The notes below the pieces were generated by a model, which saw only the letters and a list, made by a program, of their open reading frames with translations, had not been told where the DNA came from and searched no databases. This document shows, piece after piece, positions 34,640-44,439 of a DNA stretch of 64,000 bases. The DNA is from Actinomycetota bacterium. Lineage in GTDB: Bacteria; Actinomycetota; Thermoleophilia; Gaiellales; Gaiellaceae. The position numbers were made by a program, and so were the translations under genes. Where the stretch lies: NCBI GenBank assembly GCA_003132665.1, contig PKYN01000015.1:76188-140187 (forward strand). Direction: 5' to 3'. How positions within the stretch are numbered: position 1 is the stretch's first letter; each line of letters starts with the position of its first letter.

Positions 34640-35962
34640 ATGACGAAAAAGAACGACGGCGTCGAGAACGAAACCGTTGGGCAGCGAGTCCGCCGGCTGC
34701 GAAAAGCGCGCCGTCTCACCCAGGTCGACCTCTCCGGTCCAGGAGTCACGAACGCCCACATCTCGCGGATCGAGACGGGCGCTAGGCGACCGTCGCACGG
34801 GGCGCTACGTCACATCGCGCGCAAGCTCGGCGTCCCGGTCGAGTACCTCGAGCAGGGCATCGATGTCACGACGCGCGAGGAGCTAGAGCTCACCCTCGCC
34901 GATCTAGAGCTTCGCGTCCGCCTCGAGGCGGATACGAAGTCGGTCGAGCGCGACACGAAAGCGCTGATCGTCCGTGCCCATAGCGAAGGCGAGCCCGACA
35001 TCGTGGCCAGGGCGCGGGCGGCGCTGGGAATGGCCGCTGCGACCTCGGGCCGGCTAGCGGACGCGATTCGCGAGCTCGAAGCTGCCGTTGAGCACCCGCT
35101 CATTCGGCCGGAGCTGTTCCCCGATGTCTATACGACTCTGATCGCCAGCTACCGCCAGTCGGGGCGCTCCGAAGACGCCGTCGTTGCCTGCGAGCGAACG
35201 CTCGCTCAGGTAGCGCCCGAAAACGGACAGCTTCGGATGCTGCTCGCGACACACCTGAGCCACGCGCTCTCGGACATCGGTGAGCTCGAGCGCGCGAGGG
35301 TCGCACTCGAGGAGTACGTCGGAGACTTCGAACAGAGCGATCCCTACGCGCAGGCACGCATGCACTGGTCGCTCGCCCGCGTCGCCGCGATGCAGAACGA
35401 GCGCCGTCTCGCGCTGCGACACATGAGGCAGGCGATCACGCTTCTTCGAGGCACCGAGGACACGATTCGGCTCGCGGGGGCCCACCTCGTCTGCGCCCAG
35501 ATACTCCTCTGGGGTGGAACGACGGCGGGCGTCGAAAAGCATCTCGGGGCTGCGCGAGCTCTCCTGCCGGCCCACGCCGAAGCCGGCGATCGCGGTACGC
35601 TCCGCGGGCTCGAAGCGCTACTCGCCGCTCGGAATCGCTGCTTCGAAGAAGCTCGGCAGGCCGCCGAGGAGGCGCTTCTGCTGATGCCCGAGCACACGCC
35701 CGAAATCGCGCCCGCGCTTTATGCCAAGGCGCTTGCAGCAGCAGGAGAAGGGGACTACGAGATCGCCGACGAGGCCTTCAAGAGCGTCCTCGAGCTCGCG
35801 AAACGCAGCGAGCTTTGGCAGGAAGCAGCCCTTATCGCTCGCGATTGGTCGGACATGCTTCGCTGGGCCGGCCGACCGTATGAGTCGGATCGAGCAGCAC
35901 GTGATGCCGACAGGTATGCAAGCGAGGCCCGGAAACGGGCGCGTCGGACTAGCACCGCGTAA
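34640..35962 (+). CDS. XRE-family regulator with TPR domain
   Basis: 440 residues from the ATG at 34640. The HTH domain is at about 13-70 (GQRVRRLRKARRLTQVDLSGPGVTNAHISRIETGARRPS). The remaining 360 residues are helical TPR-like repeats (for example GRLADAIRELEAAVEHP, GRSEDAVVACERTLAQV, ARVALEEYVGDFEQ). This resembles RRNPP-type or Streptomyces SARP-less XRE-TPR regulators in which a peptide binds the TPR groove. The short membrane peptide encoded divergently upstream is a candidate partner, by inference only. Confidence 0.85.
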   Translation: MTKKNDGVENETVGQRVRRLRKARRLTQVDLSGPGVTNAHISRIETGARRPSHGALRHIARKLGVPVEYLEQGIDVTTREELELTLADLELRVRLEADTKSVERDTKALIVRAHSEGEPDIVARARAALGMAAATSGRLADAIRELEAAVEHPLIRPELFPDVYTTLIASYRQSGRSEDAVVACERTLAQVAPENGQLRMLLATHLSHALSDIGELERARVALEEYVGDFEQSDPYAQARMHWSLARVAAMQNERRLALRHMRQAITLLRGTEDTIRLAGAHLVCAQILLWGGTTAGVEKHLGAARALLPAHAEAGDRGTLRGLEALLAARNRCFEEARQAAEEALLLMPEHTPEIAPALYAKALAAAGEGDYEIADEAFKSVLELAKRSELWQEAALIARDWSDMLRWAGRPYESDRAARDADRYASEARKRARRTSTA

Positions 35963-36001
35963 AGCCGCGCCTGGCTCGAAGGCTCCTGGCGCCCAGGCAA
36001 A

Positions 36002-36733
36002 TCAATACTCGCTGACCGTCAGCACGGCGCGCGCGTAGCGATCAACCTTTCGCTCGCCGAGCTTCCCGCCGGGGAGCTCGGCGACGAACGCCGCGGATTC
36101 CGGGAGAACATGGCGCTCCCAGGACGTCGCGCTGCCTGGGTAAGCCGACAGCCGCGCGAGCCCCAGCCCGGCCAGGCGGGCGAACCTGCGCTCGAGCGCG
36201 AGCGAGCGCGTCGTGATGCTGACCGCTCCGAGCGGCTGATGGAACCAGATCGACAGTCGCGGTCGTAGGCGCTTGATGAGGCGATAGGCGGCGCGCGATT
36301 CCGGTTCCGACAAGCGGCGGCGACCCGAGTAGAAGGCTCCGCCCAGGCGCCGCCAGTGCCAGGGGAAGTTGCGGTTGAGATCGACTCCGCGGGCGTTCCC
36401 GCGCGTTCCGGCCGCCCGACCGTCGGGGTTGAGGTTGAGGATGACCCAAAGATCGACGCCTTCCGGCGCGGGCGTTTTCAGTAGGCGCCGAGCGACGACC
36501 ACTCCGCCGGGCTCGTTGCCGTGGATCGATCCGACGATCAATACCGTCGGGCCGTACGGGTCGCCTCGCTGGTAGGCGTAGATAGCCCGGCCCTGAACGG
36601 AGCGGCCGATCAAGTGCCGCGTCGTGCCGCTCTGTGAGGCCTGAGCGTCGCTGCGGGGGGCGGTCAGTGCGACTAACGCGATCCCGATCGCGGCAAGCGC
36701 GAGGACCGCGAATCGCTCGATGGTTCTGGCCAC
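36002..36733 (-). CDS. secreted M14-family carboxypeptidase/murein peptide amidase-like protein
   Basis: About 243 residues from the GTG at 36733. An N-terminal hydrophobic segment (FAVLALAAIGIALVALTA) serves as signal peptide or anchor. The M14 zinc motif H-x-x-E is in SIHGNEPGG, followed by NLNPDG, the substrate Arg region GVDLNRNFPW, and a later His in WFHQPLGAV. The catalytic Glu may be in VAELPGG. It resembles MpaA-type amidases that trim murein peptides. The start is uncertain; an ATG at 36814 is in frame but neither has a clear Shine-Dalgarno. Confidence 0.8.
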   Translation of the reverse strand: MARTIERFAVLALAAIGIALVALTAPRSDAQASQSGTTRHLIGRSVQGRAIYAYQRGDPYGPTVLIVGSIHGNEPGGVVVARRLLKTPAPEGVDLWVILNLNPDGRAAGTRGNARGVDLNRNFPWHWRRLGGAFYSGRRRLSEPESRAAYRLIKRLRPRLSIWFHQPLGAVSITTRSLALERRFARLAGLGLARLSAYPGSATSWERHVLPESAAFVAELPGGKLGERKVDRYARAVLTVSEY

Positions 36734-36866
36734 GAGGTCAAGGCTACTTGCAGCGCCGCGCGCCGCAGGAGCTCGAGAAGCGGATGGAGAAGTCAGTTGC
36801 GCGCGGCGTAGCATGTGAACATCGCGGAGACGCGTCCGCGACGCGGTCAGAGGGAAGGAGTGGGTC

Positions 36867-37580
36867 GTGAGCGAGCGAGCCGGGAATCGAAGATCGACCA
36901 TCGCCGTCGTCGGAGACTACGGCGCCGAGCGACCGACGCACAGGGCGACGCAGCAAGCGCTGGAGCACGCGGTAGCGCCGCCGCTTCGCTTCGAGTGGCT
37001 GCCCAGCGAGCGGGCGGCCGAGATGGAAGACGCGGAGCTCGCCTCCTATGCGGGGCTCCTGATCTCGCCCGGCAGTCCCTACCGCAGCATGAACGGCGCT
37101 CTCAAGGCGATCAGGGTCGCGCGTGAGCAGCGAGTGCCGCTGCTCGGCACGTGCGGCGGCTTTCAGCACGTGGCGGTCGAGTTTGCGCGCGATGTGCTTG
37201 GCATCGAGGAAGCGGATCACGAGGAGTCGAATCCGGATGCTCGCGAGCTGGCGATAGTGAAACTCCCGGTCTCGCTTGCCGGCGGCGAGCACGAGGTCTT
37301 CTTCGAGCCGGGCTCCCGCGTCGCCTCGATCTACGGAGTGCCCGCGGCGGTCGAGCCCTTCTTCTGCAGCTTCGGGCTCAACCCGGCGTACCGGGCAAGA
37401 GTCGAGGCGCGAGGTCTCGCGGTCAGCGGAACGGGCGCCGACGGCGCCGCGCGCGTCTTCGAGCTGCCCGAGCACCCGTTCTTCGTCGCCACGCTGTATG
37501 TGCCGCAGGCGCGCTACACACCGGACGACCCGCATCCGCTGGTGACGGCGTTCGTTGCGGCTGCTGCTACGCGTAGCTAG
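36867..37580 (+). CDS. CTP synthase C-terminal-region-related protein (class I glutamine amidotransferase-like)
   Basis: 237 residues from the GTG at 36867, with AAGGAG nine bases upstream. The domain resembles the glutaminase half of CTP synthase: IAVVGDYG start, GLLISPGSPYRSMNG, and the nucleophile loop GTCGGFQH with its Cys. The usual catalytic His of the F-H-P-E motif is missing; HPFFVATLYVPQ stands there. It therefore matches the group annotated as CTP synthase C-terminal region-related (seleno)proteins rather than an active amidotransferase. It has no CTP synthase N-terminal half. Role unknown. Confidence 0.8.
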   Translation: MSERAGNRRSTIAVVGDYGAERPTHRATQQALEHAVAPPLRFEWLPSERAAEMEDAELASYAGLLISPGSPYRSMNGALKAIRVAREQRVPLLGTCGGFQHVAVEFARDVLGIEEADHEESNPDARELAIVKLPVSLAGGEHEVFFEPGSRVASIYGVPAAVEPFFCSFGLNPAYRARVEARGLAVSGTGADGAARVFELPEHPFFVATLYVPQARYTPDDPHPLVTAFVAAAATRS

Positions 37581-37729
37581 TTCTGCTCGAAGATTCGGCC
37601 GATCTGGGCGGGTTCACCGCGCGCTTTCTCCCTATTCGGGTTGAAACGCGCTCCGCTTCGGCGTCGCATGACCAGACGGCGGCTCAGTGCGGTTGCATCC
37701 CCGCATTGGCAGGCCGATGACGTTTGTAT

Positions 37730-38206
37730 ATGCCTGCGACCGAAAACGGTTCTGACCGAACCTTTGTCCGCCTTGCGTGGGCGGTGTTGGTCGTCGGAGC
37801 GTCGGGGACCGTCGCTTACGCTTTCGCCCCCTCGAGCAGGGTCGCGGACATCCTTTATTACTCGGTTGGCACGGTCGCGCTCGGGCTCGGCTGGATTGGG
37901 ATCTTGCGCCGTGTCGCCGCCGCGCCGGCGCAGGCGATCGAGCTCGCGGCCCAGGTCGAGTTCGATCTCCTCGTCACGGACGTCGTGCTGCCGGGCATGG
38001 ACGGGCAGCGACTTGCGGCCGAGCTTCGCAGCCGCAAACGCGAGCTCCGCGTCGTCTACGTCTCGGGCTACCCTCGCGACGGGCTGGTTGAGAGTGAGCT
38101 CAACCAGGGAACCCGGTTCCTGCAGAAGCCCTACTCGACCGACGAGCTGTCCCGCACCGTTCGGGGCGCGCTGGACTCGAACTTGGTTGCCGACGTATCG
38201 CGCTAG
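37730..38206 (+). CDS. chimeric membrane protein with half receiver domain
   Basis: 158 residues. The first 60 hold two membrane segments (FVRLAWAVLVVGASGTVAYAF and DILYYSVGTVALGLGWIGIL), like the start of a membrane GGDEF or sensor protein. The rest is only the second half of a receiver domain: AIELAAQVEFDLLVTDVVLPGMDG with the phospho-acceptor Asp, the YVSGYP strand and FLQKPYST with the Lys. The first strand, helix and acidic pair are missing. The receiver half resembles the C-terminal receiver of the hybrid kinase at 51907-54273. It looks like a deletion fusion and is probably not functional as a phospho-switch. Confidence 0.65.
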   Translation: MPATENGSDRTFVRLAWAVLVVGASGTVAYAFAPSSRVADILYYSVGTVALGLGWIGILRRVAAAPAQAIELAAQVEFDLLVTDVVLPGMDGQRLAAELRSRKRELRVVYVSGYPRDGLVESELNQGTRFLQKPYSTDELSRTVRGALDSNLVADVSR

Positions 38207-38264
38207 AGCCCGCCGCGGGGTGTCTTGGGACGACGAGTCACTACGTAATAGCGCTGGCTTTCAG

Positions 38265-41036
38265 CTAGCTACAGCCGGTGTTCGTCCCGCAGTCACGGCA
38301 CGTATAGCAACTGCCCGTCCGTACCATGCGGCCGCCGCAGCGGGCGCACTCGACCGCGTCTTCCCAGCTGTTGAAGAGCGCCTTCTGGCCGGGCGGGGGC
38401 ATCTCGGCCGGAGCCGGGTCGCCGCCCTGGCCGGGGGTGCCGCCGTTCGTGTAAGCCTGGGCCATCCGTTGCCTGACCTCGAGCGAGAGGATGCCCAGCT
38501 CTTCCTGCTGATCGATCGTGAGGAAGCGCTTGCCGAGCCAGCGGAAGATGTAGTCCGGTAGCGACTTGGCGATGCGGATATCGGCATCGTTGGTCGGGCC
38601 TGAGGGATCGAAGCGCATGTGCGCGTACTTGGAGACGAAGACCTCGAGCGGCACTCCGTACTGAAGCCCGAGCGAGATCGCGATCATGAAGGCGTTCATC
38701 AACCCGGCCAGGGTCGTGCCCTCCTTGGCGATATCGACGAAGACGTCGCCGGGCGTGTTGTCGTCGTAAACGCCGACGTGGATGTAGCCCTCGTAGTCGC
38801 CGACGCGGAACTTGCGACCGATCTCGGTGCGCTCGTCGGGCAGGCGATGGCGCTGAGGCGCCGCCAGCATCGGGACGGCGCCGATCAGCATGGCCGCGCT
38901 CTTGTCGGCCTTGCCGGAGAGCGGCTGAGCGACCTTGGAGCCCTCGCGGTACAGCGCGATCGCCTTGACGCCGAGCCTCCAGGCATCCTCGAGCAGCTGC
39001 ATGACGTCCTCGACCGTGGCCGACTCGGGCATGTTCACGGTCTTGGAGATCGCGCCCGAGATGAAGGGCTGTACGGCGCCCATCATCTTCACGTGGCCGA
39101 CGTAGTGAATGGAGCGCTCACCGACTGCGCAGTCGAACACGGGATAGTGCTCGTTCTTCAGATGGGGCGCGCCTACGACGGTGTTGCGCTCGTCGATGAA
39201 GGCTTCGATCTCGGCGCCCTCGGCGGGTGAGTAACCGAGCTTCTCGAGCGCCATCGGCACCGTCTTGTTCACGATCGTGATCTCGCCGCCACCGACCAGC
39301 TTCTTCGACTTGGCCAGCGAGAAGTCGGGCTCGACGCCGGTGGTGTCGCAATCCATCATGAAGCTGATCGTTCCGGTCGGCGCGAGCACGGTCGACTGGG
39401 CATTGCGGAAGCCGTGCGCCTCGCCCAGGTCGAGCGCCTCGTCCCAGGACTTACGGCAGGCCGAAAGGAGCTCGCGCGGGACCGACTCGTCGTTGTCGAT
39501 GTTGCCGACCGCGGCCCGGTGCTTGGAGATGACGCTGAGCATCGCGCCGGCGTTCTTCTGATAGCTGGCGAAGGGGCCCATGCGACTGGCGATCTCGGCC
39601 GACTTGCGGTAGGCGCGCCCGGTCATCAGCGCCGTGACGGCGGCGGAGTAGGCGCGGCCTTCGTCGGAGTCGTAGGGCAGCCCGCGCGCCATCAGGAGTG
39701 CGCCGAGGTTGGCGAAGCCGAGCCCGAGCTGACGGAAGGCGCGGGCGTTTCGCTCGATCTCGGGCGTCGGGTAGCTGGAGTAGCCGATCAGGATCTCTTG
39801 CGCCAGGAAGACGACGTCCACGGCGTGCTCGAAGGCTTCGATGTCGAGCTCGCCGTCGTCCTCGCGGCGGAACTTCATCAGGTTGAGCGAGGCGAGGTTG
39901 CAGGCCGAGTCGTCGATCGACATGTACTCGGAGCACGGGTTGGAGGCGTTGATCCGGCCCGAGTTGGGAACCGTGTGCCAGCGGTTGATGGTCGTGTCGT
40001 ACTGGATGCCGGGGTCGGCGCACTCCCAGGCGGCGGCGGCGATCTGGCGCAGCAGCTCGCGCGCCTTGGTGGCCGCGACGACCGAGCCGTCAACCCGCGC
40101 GGTCAGGTTCCAGTCGGCGTCGTCCGCGGCCGCCTGCATGAAGGCGTCGGTGACGCGGACCGAGTTGTTGGCGTTCTGGTACTGGACCGAGGCCCAGTCG
40201 GGCGAGTCGAGCGACATGTCGTAGCCGGCCGCCTCGAGCACGCGAACCTTCTTCTCCTCCTTGGCCTTGCACCAGATGAACTCTTCGATGTCGGGGTGGT
40301 CGACGTCGAGGATCACCATCTTGGCCGCGCGCCTCGTCTTGCCGCCCGACTTGATCGTGCCCGCGGAGGCGTCGGCGCCGCGCATGAATGAAACCGGCCC
40401 GGAGGCGTGCCCGCCCTTGGAGAGCTGCTCCTTGGAAGCGCGCAGGCGCGAGAGGTTGACCCCGGCCCCGGAGCCGCCGCGGAAGATGACGCCCTCGCGC
40501 CGGATCCAGTCGAGGATCGAGTCCATGCTGTCCTCGATCGAGAGGATGAAGCAGGCCGAGCACTGCGGCTTCTCCTCGAAGCCGACGTTGAACCAGACCG
40601 GCGAGTTGAAGGCGGCGAGCTGGTTGACGAGAATCGCCTTCAGCTCAGCCTCGAAGGTCTCGGCCTCCTCCTCGTTTGCGAAGTAGCCGCCCTTGCGGCC
40701 CCAGGCGCCGATCGTCGTGACGACGCGCCCGATCATCTGCTTGACGCTCCACTCGCGCTCGGGCTCGCCCATCTTGCCGCGGAAGTACTTCTGGGCGACG
40801 ATGTTGGTAGCGGTCTGCGACCAGAAGCGCGGGAACTCCACGCCCTTCTGCTCGAAGGCCGCGCCCTCCTTGCCCGGGATGAAGGCGTCGCGCACCTCCC
40901 ACTCGATCTCGTCGAAGGGGTCGCGCCCGGGGATGGTGAAGTAGCGGCGCACGCCGAGATTCGCTTCCGCATCGATCACGACGTTCTCCAGCTCTTTCTC
41001 CGTCGCCTCAACCGGTGTCTCTTTGGCTGTCGCCAT
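38265..41036 (-). CDS. nrdJ: adenosylcobalamin-dependent ribonucleotide reductase (class II)
   Basis: 923 residues. It reduces ribonucleotides to deoxyribonucleotides with a B12-derived thiyl radical. Visible motifs: FNSPVWFNVGFEEKPQCSACFIL, RGGSGAGVNLSRLRASKE, the active-site NPCSEYMSIDDSACNLASLNL, and LAPTGTISFMMDCDTTGVEP. A C-terminal Cys-rich tail (CARCGGRMVRTGSCYTCRDCG) carries the thiols for re-reduction. The upstream 218 bases hold no B12 riboswitch or NrdR box that I can see. It is a single-gene unit upstream of nothing else on this strand. Confidence 0.96.
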   Translation of the reverse strand: MATAKETPVEATEKELENVVIDAEANLGVRRYFTIPGRDPFDEIEWEVRDAFIPGKEGAAFEQKGVEFPRFWSQTATNIVAQKYFRGKMGEPEREWSVKQMIGRVVTTIGAWGRKGGYFANEEEAETFEAELKAILVNQLAAFNSPVWFNVGFEEKPQCSACFILSIEDSMDSILDWIRREGVIFRGGSGAGVNLSRLRASKEQLSKGGHASGPVSFMRGADASAGTIKSGGKTRRAAKMVILDVDHPDIEEFIWCKAKEEKKVRVLEAAGYDMSLDSPDWASVQYQNANNSVRVTDAFMQAAADDADWNLTARVDGSVVAATKARELLRQIAAAAWECADPGIQYDTTINRWHTVPNSGRINASNPCSEYMSIDDSACNLASLNLMKFRREDDGELDIEAFEHAVDVVFLAQEILIGYSSYPTPEIERNARAFRQLGLGFANLGALLMARGLPYDSDEGRAYSAAVTALMTGRAYRKSAEIASRMGPFASYQKNAGAMLSVISKHRAAVGNIDNDESVPRELLSACRKSWDEALDLGEAHGFRNAQSTVLAPTGTISFMMDCDTTGVEPDFSLAKSKKLVGGGEITIVNKTVPMALEKLGYSPAEGAEIEAFIDERNTVVGAPHLKNEHYPVFDCAVGERSIHYVGHVKMMGAVQPFISGAISKTVNMPESATVEDVMQLLEDAWRLGVKAIALYREGSKVAQPLSGKADKSAAMLIGAVPMLAAPQRHRLPDERTEIGRKFRVGDYEGYIHVGVYDDNTPGDVFVDIAKEGTTLAGLMNAFMIAISLGLQYGVPLEVFVSKYAHMRFDPSGPTNDADIRIAKSLPDYIFRWLGKRFLTIDQQEELGILSLEVRQRMAQAYTNGGTPGQGGDPAPAEMPPPGQKALFNSWEDAVECARCGGRMVRTGSCYTCRDCGTNTGCS

Positions 41037-41254
41037 CTCGCCTCTCCCTCTCTGAAACGGACTCCTGGGGACTTCCTACGGCCGGCTGAGCACCCGATTT
41101 TGCGGGCAATTGACCGACGGACCTCGGAACGATAGGAGCCTTCCCGGACGTAACCTATTTTACCTGTAAAACCCGTGTTTCCCGGTGCCAGTTTGGGCAC
41201 CGCTCGGGCCGGCCGAAAAGCCCGACTCCCGCTACCTCCAGCCCGGGCTCAACC

Positions 41255-41944
41255 CTACCCGTTCGCGCCGCTCTCGAAGCGGTACCCCATGCGCGGCTCG
41301 GTGAGGAAGTAGCGCGGCCGCGAAGGGTCGGGCTCGAGCTTGCGCCGGATCTGCGCCAGATACACGCGCAGGTAGTTCGTCTCCTTCTCGTACTGCGGCC
41401 CCCATACGGCCTTGAGGAGCTGGCGCTGAGTGACCAGTCGGCCTTCGCTACGGACGAGGATCTCGACTATCTCCCACTCGGTGGGCGTCAGCTTCACCTC
41501 TTCGGAGTCGCGGCTGACTCGCTTGGCGGCGAGGTCGACGCTGAAGTCCGCCGTGGTCATGACCGCCTCCTCCTTGCTCGCGGGAACTGCGCGCCGCAGA
41601 GCGGCCCGCAGGCGGGCCAGGAGCTCGTCCATGCCAAAGGGCTTCGTGACGTAATCGTCGGCGCCGGCATCGAGCGCGGCGACCTTGTCGGCCTCGCGCT
41701 CGCGCACCGAGAGCACGACGATCGGTACGGCACTCCAGCCGCGCAGGCCGGCGATCACCTCGAGCCCGTCGATGCCCGGCAGGCCGAGATCGAGCACGAC
41801 CAGATCGGGGTGATGGCTCGCCGCCAGCATCAGCGCCGCCTCGCCGGTCGCCGCCTGATCGATCTCGTAGCCGCGAGCTTTCAGGTTCGTTGCAAGCGCT
41901 CGCAGGAGCTGCGGCTCGTCGTCGACGACGAGGATGCGAGTCAT
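41255..41944 (-). CDS. kdpE: response regulator KdpE
   Basis: 229 residues. The OmpR/PhoB-type regulator has a receiver (ILVVDDEPQLLRAL, phospho-acceptor in VVLDLGLPGIDG, Lys in YVTKPF) and a winged helix (KLTPTEWEIVEILVRSEGRLVTQRQLLKAVWG...YLRVYLAQIRRKLEPD). It activates kdpFABC at low K+ or high osmolarity. The start overlaps the kdpD stop in an ATGA, so the two are translationally coupled. Confidence 0.95.
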   Translation of the reverse strand: MTRILVVDDEPQLLRALATNLKARGYEIDQAATGEAALMLAASHHPDLVVLDLGLPGIDGLEVIAGLRGWSAVPIVVLSVREREADKVAALDAGADDYVTKPFGMDELLARLRAALRRAVPASKEEAVMTTADFSVDLAAKRVSRDSEEVKLTPTEWEIVEILVRSEGRLVTQRQLLKAVWGPQYEKETNYLRVYLAQIRRKLEPDPSRPRYFLTEPRMGYRFESGANG

Positions 41945-44439
41945 CTCTCCGCCCGCAGTCGCACGATCATCGTCAATCCTCCACCGGGCGTCTCCTTGCC
42001 CTCGATCGATCCCTCCATGGCCTCGACGAAGCCGCGCGCCACCGCCAGTCCGAGCCCTACGCCGTTCGCGCCGGATACATCGCCGAGCCGCTGGAAGGGA
42101 ACAAAGATCTGCTCTCTCTCCGACTCGGGAACTCCCGGCCCGTGATCGACGATACGCAGATCGATGTACTCGTCGCCGGTTGGATCGGCGACGACGCGTA
42201 CCTCGGTCTCCTCCGGGCAGTGGCGAAGCGCGTTGTCGAGCAGGTTGGCCAGCGCCCGCTCGAGCAGGCCGGGATCGGCCAGGACCCGGGGCAGCGTCTC
42301 GGGAACCTCGCTGTGGACGCGACTCGCGCGCCCGCCGAGTGAGTGCAGCGCCGCCGGAACGACCTCCTCGAGCCCGACCGGCTCGGCCGAGACGGTCAGC
42401 GCTCCCGCCTGCAGGCGACTCATGTCGAGCAGGTTGCCGACGAGCGCATTCAGGCGGTCGGTCTCCTCGTCGATCGTGCGCAGGAACTCCCCGCGCGCCG
42501 CGCTCGTCCACTTAACGTCCTTCTGGAGCAGGCTCGTCACCGACGCCTTGATGGCCGAGAGCGGCGTGCGTAGATCGTGCGAGACCGCCGAGAGGATGGC
42601 GATGCGCAACTCGTTTCCCGCCGCCAGCGCGCCCACCGTCTGGGCCTCGGCTTCGAACTCCTCGTGCGCCATCGACGAGGAGATCTCGCGCACGAACGCT
42701 TCGAGAATGCGTTGTTCCTCGGTCCGGACAGTGCGACCGGAGATGGCGAGCAGGTGACCCCGGTCGAGGTCGATCGTCTGAGTTGCGCTGTCCGGATCGC
42801 GCGGCGCGTGCTCACCGCCGGCGGCCACGGCGCTCCAGGAGCCATCACGGTTCGCAAGCAGGGCGATGCCGTCGAGCTGAAGTGCTCTCGCCAGGCGCTC
42901 GATCAAGATGTCAACGGGCGTGTGCCCCGAGAAGGTCAGGAAGAGATCGGCTTCGGCTCGTGCCTGCTCGCCGGCAACGGCACGCCTGGCCGCGAGAGCG
43001 ACGTAGCCGGAGAACCCCGCGGCGACGGCAAGGAAGACGCAGAGCGCGAGCAGGTTCTGCGGCTCGCTGATGGTGAAGGTGTGGATCGGAGGCGTGAAGT
43101 ACCAGTTGGCCAGCAAGTCTCCGACGACGGCCGCGGCGAGCGCCGGCCACAGCCCTCCTACGGCCGAGACGAGGACGACCAGGAGCAGATAGAGCAAGAG
43201 GATGCTCGGGAGCGTGACGTGACCGCCCAGCGCGTTGAGCAGGACGGTGAGCAGCGGCAGGCCAACGACGGCCAGCGAGAATCCCAGCGCGATACGCCGC
43301 CGCGGCAGAGCGCTGGGCCGACGTCTTCGGGCGGGCTCTTCCTCGCCCTCCCCGTCTTCGTCCTCGTTGCTGATGACGTGAACGTCGATGCTGGCGCCGG
43401 AGAGGCGGATGACGGTGTTGATCACCGACCCCTGCAACAGCTCGTACAACTGGTTTCGGCGCGTGGCGCCGAGAATGATCTGGGTGCCGTTGAAAGAGCG
43501 CGCCGCTTCGACGAGCGCCCGGCCGACATCCGCGCCGACTATCTCGCGATAGCCTCCTCCGAGCGAGGATACGAGCTCGCGCTGCGCCCTGAGGCGGTCG
43601 AGCGCCGGCCCTGCAAGCCCGTCCTGCGGACGTACATGCACGGCCACGAACTCGCTGCCGAAACGCTGCGCCATGCGCGCCGCACGGCGTACCAGGCGCT
43701 CGCCGCGCTCCGACCCGGAGAGCCCGACCAGCACCCGCTCGCGGGTTTCCCAGGGCTCGCTGATGCCGTGGCGCTCGCGGTATTCCTTCAGTCCCTCCTC
43801 GACCCGGTTGGCGATCCAGAGCAGGGCGAGCTCACGTAGGGCGCCGAGATTCCCGGCCCGGAAGTAGTTGCTGAGGGCGGTGTCGACGCGGTCGGCCGGG
43901 TAGATGTCACCGCGGGCCAGCCGCGCCCGCACCGTCTCGGGAGCCAGGTCGACGAGCTGCATCTGCTCGGCCTGGCGCACGACGGCGTCGGGGATCGTCT
44001 CCTGCTGGGTCACACCGGTGATCTGCGCGATCACGTCGTTCAGCGACTCGAGGTGCTGGATGTTGAGCGTCGAGATGACGTTGATGCCGGCATCGAGTAG
44101 CTCTTCGACGTCCTGCCAGCGCTTCTCGTGGCGCGATCCGGGGACGTTGGTGTGGGCGAGCTCGTCGACCAGCGCCACCTCCGGTCGCCGCGCCAGGAGG
44201 GCGTCGATATCCATCTCCTCGAACACCCGGTCGCGATAGGCAAGCTTCTTGCGCGGAACGACCTCGAGCTCGCCGATCTGCTCGCCGGTGCGCCTGCGCG
44301 CGTGCGTCTCGACGAAGCCGCAGACGACGTCCTCGCCGCGCTCCCGCCTGCGCCGGCCCTCGTTGAGCATGGCGAAGGTCTTGCCGACGCCCGGCGCGGC
44401 GCCGAGGTAGATGCGCAGCTTTCCGCGTGCCACGATCAC
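41941..44439 (-). CDS. kdpD: osmosensitive K+ channel histidine kinase KdpD
   Basis: 832 residues. The N-terminal KdpD domain has a Walker A (LGAAPGVGKTFAML) and ALVDELAHTNVPGSRH, followed by a universal-stress-protein domain (VLVGLSGSERGERLVRRAARMA), four membrane segments (about 385-480), a GAF-like region and the kinase core (AVSHDLRTPLSAIKASVTSLL; HATPase with DHGPGVPESEREQIF and GVGLGLAVARG). It senses K+ availability and phosphorylates KdpE. The start codon is GTG. The 174 bases between kdpC and kdpD contain a CGTAC-TGGCG-GTACG hairpin. Confidence 0.95.
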   Translation of the reverse strand: MIVARGKLRIYLGAAPGVGKTFAMLNEGRRRRERGEDVVCGFVETHARRRTGEQIGELEVVPRKKLAYRDRVFEEMDIDALLARRPEVALVDELAHTNVPGSRHEKRWQDVEELLDAGINVISTLNIQHLESLNDVIAQITGVTQQETIPDAVVRQAEQMQLVDLAPETVRARLARGDIYPADRVDTALSNYFRAGNLGALRELALLWIANRVEEGLKEYRERHGISEPWETRERVLVGLSGSERGERLVRRAARMAQRFGSEFVAVHVRPQDGLAGPALDRLRAQRELVSSLGGGYREIVGADVGRALVEAARSFNGTQIILGATRRNQLYELLQGSVINTVIRLSGASIDVHVISNEDEDGEGEEEPARRRRPSALPRRRIALGFSLAVVGLPLLTVLLNALGGHVTLPSILLLYLLLVVLVSAVGGLWPALAAAVVGDLLANWYFTPPIHTFTISEPQNLLALCVFLAVAAGFSGYVALAARRAVAGEQARAEADLFLTFSGHTPVDILIERLARALQLDGIALLANRDGSWSAVAAGGEHAPRDPDSATQTIDLDRGHLLAISGRTVRTEEQRILEAFVREISSSMAHEEFEAEAQTVGALAAGNELRIAILSAVSHDLRTPLSAIKASVTSLLQKDVKWTSAARGEFLRTIDEETDRLNALVGNLLDMSRLQAGALTVSAEPVGLEEVVPAALHSLGGRASRVHSEVPETLPRVLADPGLLERALANLLDNALRHCPEETEVRVVADPTGDEYIDLRIVDHGPGVPESEREQIFVPFQRLGDVSGANGVGLGLAVARGFVEAMEGSIEGKETPGGGLTMIVRLRAER

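Noticed and set aside
41037..41254. NrdR boxes or a cobalamin riboswitch upstream of nrdJ
   Set aside because: No ACACNATATATNGTGT-like pair and no B12-box-like sequence seen in the 218 bases.
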